This document shows, one piece after another, positions 17,911 to 27,156 of a DNA stretch of 34,019 bases. The stretch lies in the NCBI GenBank assembly GCA_009920915.1, contig RFZB01000011.1:1-34019 (forward strand). The letters are read 5' to 3'. The position numbers were made by a program, and so were the translations under genes. Source of the stretch: Sphingomonadaceae bacterium. GTDB taxonomy: Bacteria; Pseudomonadota; Alphaproteobacteria; Sphingomonadales; Sphingomonadaceae. The notes under the pieces were generated by a model, which saw only the letters and a program-made list of their open reading frames with translations, was not told the origin of the DNA and made no database searches. Each line of letters opens with the position of its first letter. The first letter of the stretch is position 1.

Positions 17911-18801
17911 CTATCCGCGGGCACGCGCCTGCGGATAGGTGCCCAGCACCCGCAGGGACCGGGAATAAAAACTCAATTCTTCCAGTGCGCGGGCAACAGC
18001 GGGCTCATCAGGATGGCCCACAATATCGGCGAAAAAGGTGGTCGCGGCAAAGCTGGCGCCGCGCTGATAGCTTTCCAGCTTGGTCATATTGACGCCATTG
18101 GTCGCAAAGCCGCCCAGTGCCTTGTACAAAGCGGCGGGCACATTTTTGACTTCAAAGATAAAGCTGGTCATCACTGCGCCCTCATTGGGGGCAGGCGCGC
18201 CGGACCGCGACAGACGCACAAAGCGCGTCATATTATCACTCGAGTCTTCAAGTGCTTCGGCCAAAATGTTGAGGCCATAAATCTGGGCAGCGCCCGGCGG
18301 GGCAATGGCGGCAATTTCTGGATCGTTTAGTTCGACCACACGCGCGGCGGCCCCAGCGGTGTCGGGATAGGCCACAGGCTCTATGCCCCGATCCCGCAGC
18401 CATTTGCGGCATTGGCCCAAGGCTTGAGGATGGCTGATCGCTTGTTTGACGCCCGCCAATGGCCCTGTGCCCATCAACGCATAGCGAATGGGCAGAAAAA
18501 ATTCGCCGGTGATCACCAAGCCAGATTCGGGCAGCAAAAAGTGAATATCCGCCACGCGCCCATGCAAAGAATTTTCGATGGGGATCAGCGCACTGGCCGC
18601 GCGGCCATCGCGCACGGCATCAATGGCGTCTTCAAAGCTGAAACAGGGCAAAGGCCGCGCATCAGGCTGGTCTTGCAGCACCGCAATGTGCGAATTTGCG
18701 CCCGGCGCGCCTTGAAAGGCAACGGCCTGTTGGGGCGCAGCGTGCGCCGCTTTTTCCATATCAGCCACAATTGGCTGGGCGGGGGCAGGATATCGGTTCA
18801 T
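17911..18801 (-). CDS. pheA: Prephenate dehydratase with ACT domain
   Basis: VAFQGAPGANSHIA; ALIPIENSLHGRV; TRFVRLSR; ACT-domain ESYQRGASF. Start may be downstream of 18801. Confidence 0.94.
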   Translation of the reverse strand: MNRYPAPAQPIVADMEKAAHAAPQQAVAFQGAPGANSHIAVLQDQPDARPLPCFSFEDAIDAVRDGRAASALIPIENSLHGRVADIHFLLPESGLVITGEFFLPIRYALMGTGPLAGVKQAISHPQALGQCRKWLRDRGIEPVAYPDTAGAAARVVELNDPEIAAIAPPGAAQIYGLNILAEALEDSSDNMTRFVRLSRSGAPAPNEGAVMTSFIFEVKNVPAALYKALGGFATNGVNMTKLESYQRGASFAATTFFADIVGHPDEPAVARALEELSFYSRSLRVLGTYPQARARG

Positions 18802-18921
18802 CGTGAGGAACGCTTAAGCGGGGTGGGCCAATGCTGCAAGCGTGCTTGCGATGCGCGTCTGGCGCGGCTAAGGCGCAGACGATTCCATATTCCGGCCATT
18901 TCATCAGGGGTTTCGACGGGC

Positions 18922-19536
18922 ATGAGCGATCAATTTAACACCATCGCTGGATGGACACTGGCAGCAGGCATTGTCGCATTGGGTGCGACAATTGTGACTG
19001 GTCAGATTTTCAAGCATCACCCGGTTGAATCGGGCGGCTTTGAAGTCGCGGGTGCTGAAGGCGGGGCCGATGGTGGCGCCGCGGCTGAACCGCCCATTGC
19101 GCTGCTGATGCAGACGGCGGACGCGGCCAAGGGCGAAGAAGTCTTTAAAAAATGCGCCAGCTGCCACACCATTAACCAGGGTGGCGCCAACGGCATTGGC
19201 CCGAACCTGTGGGCCACAATGGGCAAAGGCGTTGGGAAAGCACATCCTGGCTTTGCCTATTCCCCGGCTCTTTCCGGTCATGGCGGGGTTTGGGATTTTG
19301 AGAATATGAACCTCTGGCTCAAGAGCCCGAAGAAGTTCGCTGACGGCACGAAGATGAGCTTTGCGGGTCTCTCCAAGCCGGAAGATCGTGCCAATCTCAT
19401 TGCTTATCTCAATGCCCAAGGCTCTAACCTGCCCTTGCCAGCAGCCCCTGCGGCAGCTCCGGCAGAGGCAGATGCCAGCAATGCAGCAGCTCCGGCAGAG
19501 GCCAATGCAGCAGCACCTGCACCTGCCGCCAAATAA
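18922..19536 (+). CDS. Membrane-anchored class I c-type cytochrome (cycM-like)
   Basis: N-terminal TM segment; heme motif CASCH; GIGPNLW; KMSFAGLSKPEDRANLIAYL; Ala/Pro-rich tail. Confidence 0.93.
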   Translation: MSDQFNTIAGWTLAAGIVALGATIVTGQIFKHHPVESGGFEVAGAEGGADGGAAAEPPIALLMQTADAAKGEEVFKKCASCHTINQGGANGIGPNLWATMGKGVGKAHPGFAYSPALSGHGGVWDFENMNLWLKSPKKFADGTKMSFAGLSKPEDRANLIAYLNAQGSNLPLPAAPAAAPAEADASNAAAPAEANAAAPAPAAK

Positions 19537-19555
19537 GCGCGCATAACGCAAAACG

Positions 19556-19588
19556 AAAAAGGCCCGGCATTGACCGGGCCTTTTTTTA
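19556..19588 (+). terminator. Rho-independent terminator after cytochrome c gene
   Basis: GGCCCGG-cattga-CCGGGCC followed by TTTTTTT. Confidence 0.9.
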
Positions 19589-20431
19589 TTCGGTGTCTTC
19601 TTCGTAAAATCTTCGCAGGCAGTCCCAAGCTTCTTCCGCGCTATCAACATAGCGAAACAGCCCCAGGTCACGTTCCGCAATCACGCCGTGGCGGACCAGT
19701 GCCTTGAAATCGACGACTTCTTCCCAAAACTCTCGACCAAAAAGGAAAACGGGAATGGGTTTGATCTTGCCCGTCTGAATGAGCGTCAGCAGCTCAAACA
19801 TTTCGTCAAAGGTGCCAAAGCCCCCCGGGAAAACAGCCACCCCCCGGGCGCGCAGCAGAAAATGCATTTTACGCAGCGCGAAATAGTGAAACTGAAAGCT
19901 CAAATCCGGCGTGACATAGGGATTGGGCACTTGTTCATGCGGCAGCACAATGTTGAGCGCAATCGAATCGGCCTTCACATCATCCGCGCCGCGATTGGCG
20001 GCTTCCATGATCGACGGCCCCCCGCCTGAACAGACCACCAGATGACGCCACCCATCTTCATCGCGCGGCACACGGCTGGCAATCTGTGCCAATTTGCGGG
20101 CTTCCTCATAATAAGGGGAAAGCGCTTCAAGATTTTTGGCCACGTCCGGGTCGGGATGCGTTGAGGCAACACCGGGTGCCGGAATTCGGGCAGAGCCATA
20201 AAAGACGAGCGTCGAGGCAATTTTGGCCTCATCCAGCAGCAATTCAGGCTTTAGCAATTCCAACTGAAAGCGCACCGGGCGCAAATCATCACGCAGCAAA
20301 AAGGCATCATCTTGAAACGCGAGCTTATAAGACGGGCTGCTGGTCTGCGGTGTTGTTTGGGTGTTTTTGGCGGTGGCCGCATCTTGAGCGGCGTGCGCAA
20401 AGACGCGCGCGGGTATTTTTCGTTCTGTCAT
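19586..20431 (-). CDS. LOG family protein (TIGR00730-type)
   Basis: GGGPSIMEAANRGA and PGGFGTFDEMFE. Start set at MTERKIPARVF. Confidence 0.92.
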   Translation of the reverse strand: MTERKIPARVFAHAAQDAATAKNTQTTPQTSSPSYKLAFQDDAFLLRDDLRPVRFQLELLKPELLLDEAKIASTLVFYGSARIPAPGVASTHPDPDVAKNLEALSPYYEEARKLAQIASRVPRDEDGWRHLVVCSGGGPSIMEAANRGADDVKADSIALNIVLPHEQVPNPYVTPDLSFQFHYFALRKMHFLLRARGVAVFPGGFGTFDEMFELLTLIQTGKIKPIPVFLFGREFWEEVVDFKALVRHGVIAERDLGLFRYVDSAEEAWDCLRRFYEEDTE

Positions 20432-20457
20432 TGCCCGCAATCTAGGCGGTCGATTGT

Positions 20458-21114
20458 CTAGCGGCAATAGGGCCCGCGTCCCATATCAAGATGGAGATGG
20501 TCGCGGTGCGCCGCATTATAATCGGGGCTCAGCACAGTTTGAAACTGGCGGCAGGCGGCTTTGCGAATACGCCGGAGGAAATCTGCATCTTGTCGGTCGC
20601 CTTGCCAGCCCGCCAACACTGTAACGCGCCGTCCATTGGCCAGCACAAAGCCAGACACATCAATGGCATTGGCAAAAGCGTGTTCAGAAAGGCTGGCGGA
20701 GGCAATGCCGCGCACCGTGCGGCAGGCATAGCTGCCCATTGTGTCAACGCGCACAAGGCTTTGGCCATAAATATCGCGGGCGGCTTGTTGCACCGGCCCG
20801 CGCACCCAGGCCGCAAAATTGCGGGCCAAGGGGCATTGTGTGGCGCGCAGGCCTGTAATGCTGGGCCCTGCCCCGGTCAGCAGGATGGAATTGATGGCAG
20901 AACATCCCCCCGGCCCGCGATAATCGGGTAAGACCCTGTATTTCGCACCCATTTTATTCAGGTCCGCCGTGCATTGGCGCAGCGCTTCGCTATTGGGCAC
21001 GGGCGCTGCGCGTGGGCGGACGCGGTGTCGGTCTGTTACCTGTGGAATACAGCCTGCCAAGGCGACAAGCATCAAGACCAGACTGGGCCGAAAAAAGGGG
21101 CCATGGCGCACCAT
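20458..21114 (-). CDS. Extensin-like C-terminal domain lipoprotein (extensin family)
   Basis: Lipobox LVALAGC; CSAINSILL; SLSEHAFANAIDVSGFVLANG; HRDHLHLDMGRGPYC. Confidence 0.9.
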   Translation of the reverse strand: MVRHGPFFRPSLVLMLVALAGCIPQVTDRHRVRPRAAPVPNSEALRQCTADLNKMGAKYRVLPDYRGPGGCSAINSILLTGAGPSITGLRATQCPLARNFAAWVRGPVQQAARDIYGQSLVRVDTMGSYACRTVRGIASASLSEHAFANAIDVSGFVLANGRRVTVLAGWQGDRQDADFLRRIRKAACRQFQTVLSPDYNAAHRDHLHLDMGRGPYCR

Positions 21115-21172
21115 GACCCCCTTTTTGCCAAGTCCGACAGGAAAGGCCAGCCCTTTTCGGCTGGCCCCAGCA

Positions 21173-22597
21173 TCAGGCGGGCAAGCCGCTGATTGCCTTG
21201 ATTTCCATAAAGTCACGCAGGCCGAAAATGCCCGCCTCACGGCCATTGCCCGATTGCTTATAGCCACCAAAGGGCGCGCCCGGTGTGGGGCCCCAATTGT
21301 TAATGGCGACATTGCCAGCGCGCAGCTTGGGCGCAATTTCGGCAGCCTTGTGCGGATCGCCCGAGATTGCGGCGGACAGACCATATTCGGTGTCGTTCGC
21401 AATATCGATGGCTTCGTCTAGATCCGCATAGGTGATGACGGTTGCGACGGGGCCAAAAATCTCTTCCTTGGCAATGCGCATATTGCGCGTGACGCCCGAA
21501 AAGACGGTGGGCTTGACGTAAAAGCCGCGATTGACGTTGGTTGGCAGGCCTGTGCCGCCCGTTTCCAGTTTCGCGCCTTCATCAATGCCCGATTGGATCA
21601 GGCCTTGGATCTTTTCATATTGGGCCTTGTTGACCACGGGGCCAATATGGCCGCCTTCGGACAGCGGATCGCCCACTTGGATGCTTTCCATAATGCCCTT
21701 GATGACACCAATGGCTTCGGCTTCTTGATCCTTATGCACCAAGATGCGGGCCGGGCTGATGCAGCTTTGGCCGGAGTTAATCCACACGCCCGAAACTGTT
21801 GCGGGCAGTGTCGCCTGAAGGTCCGCCCCTGGCAGAACTAGGTTGGGCGATTTGCCGCCCAGTTCTTGGTGGACGCGCTTGACGGTATCGGCTGCCGCCT
21901 TGGCGACCAAAATGCCAGCCCGGGTGGAACCAGTGAAGCTGACCATATCAATGCCGGGGTGTGAGGAAATCGCTTCCCCCACAGTCGGGCCATCGCCCTG
22001 CACCAGATTAAACACGCCTGCCGGGACGCCCGCTGCGTGCATGACTTCTGCAAAGATGGCGGCATTGCCGGGGCATTCTTCAGACGGCTTCAAAATCATC
22101 GTGTTGCCAGCGGCAATGCACGGGGCGACCTTGAGCGCAATCTGGTTGAGCGGCCAGTTCCACGGCGTAATCAGGCCAACGACGCCAATGGGTTCGTAAA
22201 CGACTTTGGCAGCGCCCGCTTGTTCGGTGAAGTTAAAGTCCTTCAGGGCCTCTAATGTGCCCAGAAAGCCGCCAATGCCTGCGCCGACTTGGGCGGTGCC
22301 GGCAAAGCTGATCGGCGCGCCCATTTCCTTTGACATCGACACAGCCAAATCGCCGGCGCGCTTTTTCAGTTCCGCAACAATGCGCTCCATCAGCGCAATC
22401 CGCTCTTCCCGGCTCGTCTGGCTAAAGGTCTTAAAAGCCTCTTTGGCGGCGGCCACAGCGGCATCAACATCTGCCTTGGTGCCCAAGGTGATTTCGGTGC
22501 ACGGCTCTTCCGTCGACGGCGAAATCACCTGATGGCGCTTGCCACCAAGGCTGTCGACCCATTGGCCATTGATGTAATTTTTCAGATAGCTGTCCAT
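21173..22597 (-). CDS. Aldehyde dehydrogenase family protein
   Basis: PWNWPLNQIALKVAPCIAAGNTMILKPSE, VSFTGSTRAG, HQELGGKSPNLVL (Glu), NSGQSCISPARILV (Cys), KEEIFGPV. Confidence 0.96.
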   Translation of the reverse strand: MDSYLKNYINGQWVDSLGGKRHQVISPSTEEPCTEITLGTKADVDAAVAAAKEAFKTFSQTSREERIALMERIVAELKKRAGDLAVSMSKEMGAPISFAGTAQVGAGIGGFLGTLEALKDFNFTEQAGAAKVVYEPIGVVGLITPWNWPLNQIALKVAPCIAAGNTMILKPSEECPGNAAIFAEVMHAAGVPAGVFNLVQGDGPTVGEAISSHPGIDMVSFTGSTRAGILVAKAAADTVKRVHQELGGKSPNLVLPGADLQATLPATVSGVWINSGQSCISPARILVHKDQEAEAIGVIKGIMESIQVGDPLSEGGHIGPVVNKAQYEKIQGLIQSGIDEGAKLETGGTGLPTNVNRGFYVKPTVFSGVTRNMRIAKEEIFGPVATVITYADLDEAIDIANDTEYGLSAAISGDPHKAAEIAPKLRAGNVAINNWGPTPGAPFGGYKQSGNGREAGIFGLRDFMEIKAISGLPA

Positions 22598-22672
22598 TCA
22601 TGCTCTCCTTGAGATCGCTCGAGTCGTTGCTCGGATCTTTCCCGTTTTGATTTGAGACTTTTTGGCCCCGCG

Positions 22673-24007
22673 TCAACGTGTCTTAAGTGCCTTTTCGCTG
22701 GCGAGGCGCGTCATCAGGATGGCGGCACGCTTGGCTTGGGTGCGCACACTCTCTAAATCCACAGTCTCGCCCGGCGCATGGTCCCCCCAGCTATAGGGGC
22801 CAAGGCCCGCAATCCCATCCACATCTGCCGCGACGAACGAGATATCCCCCGCCCCCCGCTTGAGCGGATCAAGCACGGGCATTTCTGCAAGGCCCAAATC
22901 GGCATTCACTTTGTTTAGCCGGTCCAGCACAGCCTTGTTGCCCGGTGTCGGGGCCATAGGCGGATAGCCTTCGTCAAATACAATCTCGGCACTTGTCACG
23001 GGCGCGTGATCTTTCACAATCGCCGCCATTTTGGCACGGACGCGCGCCGTCTGTTCGTTGGAGAGTGTGCGGAAATCGCCGCGTGCAATGGCAATACCGG
23101 GGATGATGTTGGTCTTGCCCTTGGCAGTTGCGCGCACGCCATCGGCATCCAGGCTGGCGTCCTGCCCGCCCGTGATAATGCCCACATTGAAGGTCAGGTT
23201 CGGCTCGGGCAGTTCGGTGCGAAAGCGGCTGATAATCCGCGCCAGTTCAAAAATGGCGCCATCGCCTGCTGAGGCACTGAATATGCCACTGCTATGGCCT
23301 GATTTGCCCGTGGCTGTGACCTTCCAGCTGTTCGACGATCGGCGCGAGATAGAGCCCATATCGCGCCCGCCATCGCGGACCAGCCCCTCAAAATCGAGCG
23401 CCACATCGGCCCGCTTGCCAGCGGCAATTAAATCGCGCCGCGCAATGGAAATTGGGTCGCCGGAATCTTCTTCATCCCCCGTCATATGAATTTCAATATT
23501 GGCGTTTTTCAGCGTGCCGGCGGCCTGCATGGCGCGCAGGGCGGCAACCATTGCGACCATGCCGCCTTTGTCATCGGCAGCGCCCGGCCCTTCTGCGGTA
23601 TCAACGCCATTCACTTTGCCGCGGACAAATTTCTGAAAGGGGGAATCTTTCTCAAACACGGTGTCGAGATGCGCAATTAACAACAGGCGCTTGGTGCCTT
23701 TGCGGCCCTCATGCACGGCAACAAGGTGCCCGGCCCGCCCCGTTTCCCGCATGGGGATCCATGTCACGCGAAAGCCCAAAGGCTCCAGCTCAGCCCGCAT
23801 CATTTTGCCGACAGCTTCGACGCCGTCCAAATTCATCGATCCGCTGTTTTGGTTCACCAGCTTTTCGAGCAGGCTGACACTGCGCTCATATTCCGCATCG
23901 ACAATGGCCGTCATTTTCTGTTCGGCGGGCGTCAATTGCGCCATCGCCGGGGCGCCAATCATCAGCGCAATCGGGCTCAACAGGCTGGCAAAGCGAAAGC
24001 GGGTCAT
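22673..24007 (-). CDS. M20/M25/M40 family metallohydrolase (glutamate carboxypeptidase-like), secreted
   Basis: Signal peptide; AHLDTVFEKDSPF, GPGAADDKGGMVAM, MTGDEEDSGDP metal-binding motifs. Confidence 0.94.
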   Translation of the reverse strand: MTRFRFASLLSPIALMIGAPAMAQLTPAEQKMTAIVDAEYERSVSLLEKLVNQNSGSMNLDGVEAVGKMMRAELEPLGFRVTWIPMRETGRAGHLVAVHEGRKGTKRLLLIAHLDTVFEKDSPFQKFVRGKVNGVDTAEGPGAADDKGGMVAMVAALRAMQAAGTLKNANIEIHMTGDEEDSGDPISIARRDLIAAGKRADVALDFEGLVRDGGRDMGSISRRSSNSWKVTATGKSGHSSGIFSASAGDGAIFELARIISRFRTELPEPNLTFNVGIITGGQDASLDADGVRATAKGKTNIIPGIAIARGDFRTLSNEQTARVRAKMAAIVKDHAPVTSAEIVFDEGYPPMAPTPGNKAVLDRLNKVNADLGLAEMPVLDPLKRGAGDISFVAADVDGIAGLGPYSWGDHAPGETVDLESVRTQAKRAAILMTRLASEKALKTR

Positions 24008-24083
24008 CCTCTACTCCTTCAATGTCTTGCCATGGGTTTTAGGAATGTGGGCGGCCAAGGCAAGCGGGCAGATAGAGGGGATG

Positions 24084-24118
24084 TAGAAAAGAAAACGCCC
24101 GGAGGTTTCCCCCCGGGC
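24084..24118. terminator. Hairpin terminator downstream of glnA
   Basis: AAACGCCCGG-N-CCGGGCGTTT; the minus-strand transcript has a TTTTCTTTT tail. Confidence 0.8.
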
Positions 24119-24151
24119 GTTTCTTAGGTCCGCCGTGCGGAACGCCAGAAA

Positions 24152-25561
24152 TTAGGCGCTGTAATACATATCAAATTCAACGGGTGACGGTGTCATTTCC
24201 CAACGGGCAACGTCCGCCATCTTGATGTCGATATAGGCGTCGATCTGGTCCTTGGTGAACACATCGCCCTTCAGCAGGAAGGCGTGATCGGCTTCCAGCG
24301 ATTCCAGCGCTTCACGCAGCGAACCGCAGACAGTCGGAACCTGAGCTAGTTCTTCCGGCGGAAGATCATAGAGGTTCTTGTCCATCGCGTCGCCCGGGTG
24401 GATCTTGTTCTGAATGCCGTCCAGACCCGCCATCAGCAAAGCTGCATAAGCGAGATAGGGGTTCGCCATTGCATCGGGGAAGCGCACTTCAACGCGCTTC
24501 GCCTTGGCGCCCGTGCCATAAGGAATACGGCATGAGGCAGAGCGGTTGCGGGCCGAATAGGCCAGCAGCACGGGGGCTTCATAGCCCGGAACCAGCCGCT
24601 TATAGCTGTTGGTCGCCGGGTTGGTGAAGGCGTTTAGCGCCTTGGCATGCTTGATGATGCCGCCAATGAAATAGAGGCAGGTTTCCGACAGGCCGGCATA
24701 GCCATTGCCTGCGAAGAGCGGGTTGCCCTTTTCCCAGATCGACAAGTGGGTGTGCATACCCGAGCCGTTATCTTCCTTGATTGGCTTGGGCATGAAGGTG
24801 GCCGACTTGCCATAGGATTGGGCGACCATGTGCACGACATACTTATAAATCTGCATCCGGTCAGCTGTTTGGGTCAGCGTGCCAAAGGTCAGGCCAAGCT
24901 CATGCTGGGCAGCTGCCACTTCGTGGTGATGCTTGTCGCAGGGCAGGCCCATTTCGAGCATGGTCGACACCATTTCGCCACGGATGTCCTGTGCCGAATC
25001 AACGGGTGCAACCGGGAAATAGCCGCCCTTGGCGCGCGGACGGTGACCCAGATTGCCGCTTTCATAATGCGTGCCCGTGTTGGTCGGCAGTTCAATATCA
25101 TCGAGCTTATAATAGCTGGTGTTATAGCCCGTATCGAACTTCACATCGTCAAACATGAAGAATTCAGCTTCCGGACCGACATAGACGGTGTCGCCAATGC
25201 CCGTGGTCTTGAGGTACGCTTCGGCGCGCTTTGCAGTCGAGCGCGGGTCGCGGGCATACAGTTCGCCAGTCGACGGTTCCACAATGTCGCAGAAGATGAT
25301 CATCATCGGCGTGGCTGAGAACGGATCGACATAAACGGCATCCAGATCCGGCTTCAGGATCATGTCGGATTCGTTGATCGCCTTCCAGCCTTCGATCGAA
25401 GAGCCGTCGAACATCAAACCGTCCGTCAGTTCATCTTCGCCCATCACGCCCGCGCACATGGTCAGGTGCTGCCACTTGCCCTTGGGGTCCGTGAAGCGGA
25501 GGTCGACCCACTCGATCTCCTGGTCTTTGATCTGCTTCAGAATATCTGCCGGAGTGGCCAT
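24152..25561 (-). CDS. glnA: Type I glutamine synthetase
   Basis: 469 aa; [58 protein letters not shown] adenylylation site. Confidence 0.98.
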   Translation of the reverse strand: MATPADILKQIKDQEIEWVDLRFTDPKGKWQHLTMCAGVMGEDELTDGLMFDGSSIEGWKAINESDMILKPDLDAVYVDPFSATPMMIIFCDIVEPSTGELYARDPRSTAKRAEAYLKTTGIGDTVYVGPEAEFFMFDDVKFDTGYNTSYYKLDDIELPTNTGTHYESGNLGHRPRAKGGYFPVAPVDSAQDIRGEMVSTMLEMGLPCDKHHHEVAAAQHELGLTFGTLTQTADRMQIYKYVVHMVAQSYGKSATFMPKPIKEDNGSGMHTHLSIWEKGNPLFAGNGYAGLSETCLYFIGGIIKHAKALNAFTNPATNSYKRLVPGYEAPVLLAYSARNRSASCRIPYGTGAKAKRVEVRFPDAMANPYLAYAALLMAGLDGIQNKIHPGDAMDKNLYDLPPEELAQVPTVCGSLREALESLEADHAFLLKGDVFTKDQIDAYIDIKMADVARWEMTPSPVEFDMYYSA

Positions 25562-25603
25562 TGTTAATTACCTTCCTTGAGTTGAATATGTTGAGCCTGT
25601 TCA

Positions 25604-25619
25604 GCGGCCAAAAGGCCGC
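25604..25619. promoter_or_regulatory. Perfect stem-loop in glnB-glnA intergenic region
   Basis: GCGGCC-AAAA-GGCCGC, no U-tract on either strand. Confidence 0.5.
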
Positions 25620-25627
25620 CCGAAAAA

Positions 25628-26122
<495 letters not shown>

Positions 26123-26199
26123 TTAGTCAGCCCTGCTGCGCCAGCGACATATTATTGCGCGCCCGTCTTGGGCCATGCGACTCGCTTGGGTGATTCGGC

Positions 26200-27030
26200 T
26201 CAAAGGGGGCGGTGGGGAAGGTCCAGCCCGGCAAGGCTTTTGGTAAAGACTTCGCAGCCCGTTTCCGTGATCCCAATTGTGTGTTCAAATTGCGCAGACA
26301 GTGTTCGGTCGCGCGTCACAGCGGTCCAGCCATCATCCAGCACTTTGCAATCTGGCCGGCCAATATTGATCATCGGTTCGATGGTGAAAAACATGCCGGG
26401 CTTCAATTCCGGACCCGTGCCTGGGCGTCCGACATGGACGACTTCGGGTGCGTCATGGAACAGTCTGCCAATGCCATGGCCGCAAAAATCACGCACCACG
26501 CCCAGCCGTTGTTTTTCGGCATGGCTTTGAATGGCGTGCGAAATATCCCCCAAATGATTGCCGGGCTTCGCCTGTTCAATGCCCAGCATCAAAGCTTCAA
26601 ACGTGGTTTCCACCAATCGCTTGGCCTTTAACGGCACATCGCCCACCAAATAGGTGCGGTTGGTATCGCCATGCCAGCCATCAAGCAGCGGGGTCACGTC
26701 AACATTGACGATATCGCCGTCTTTCAACGCCTTGGGCCCCGGAATGCCATGGCAGATTACATGGTTTACCGAGGTACAGCAGCTATGCGTATAGCCGCGA
26801 TAATTGAGCGTTGCGGGCACGGCGCCGGCATCAAAGGTCATCTCACGGACCAGAGTGTCAATCGCCTCAGTTGTCACGCCGGGCTGGATAAAGGGCACCA
26901 GCGCATCCAAAATCTCAGCTGCCAAACGGCCTGCGTTGCGCATACCCTCAAAGGCTTCTGGACCATGCAGGCGGATCACGCCGGAACGGACGGGCACGCT
27001 ATCGTCGGTGACAATCTGATATTGGGTCAT
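26200..27030 (-). CDS. map: Methionine aminopeptidase type I
   Basis: GYTHSCCTSVNHVICHGIP, VNVDVTPLLDGWHGDTNRTY, CGHGIGRLFHDAPEVVH, FTIEPMI. Start set at MTQYQIVTDD. Confidence 0.95.
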   Translation of the reverse strand: MTQYQIVTDDSVPVRSGVIRLHGPEAFEGMRNAGRLAAEILDALVPFIQPGVTTEAIDTLVREMTFDAGAVPATLNYRGYTHSCCTSVNHVICHGIPGPKALKDGDIVNVDVTPLLDGWHGDTNRTYLVGDVPLKAKRLVETTFEALMLGIEQAKPGNHLGDISHAIQSHAEKQRLGVVRDFCGHGIGRLFHDAPEVVHVGRPGTGPELKPGMFFTIEPMINIGRPDCKVLDDGWTAVTRDRTLSAQFEHTIGITETGCEVFTKSLAGLDLPHRPL

Positions 27031-27156
27031 GGCGCCGATATAGGCGCGAAAGGCAGATGCAGCAAATGCCGATCCGCCAGATAGACTGGCCCGCGCGCCC
27101 GTTTCGCTTTTTGGACACTGGTTTTTCCCGATGGCTCCTGCCAAGACGCGCGCGCC

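Noticed and set aside
21146-21167. GGCCAGCC…GGCTGGCC hairpin downstream of the aldehyde dehydrogenase gene
   Set aside because: Reasonable stem, but only a short, interrupted T run (TTTCCT) follows; left uncalled.
24647-25318. 223-aa ORF antisense to glnA
   Set aside because: Overlaps a fully conserved glnA; shadow ORF.
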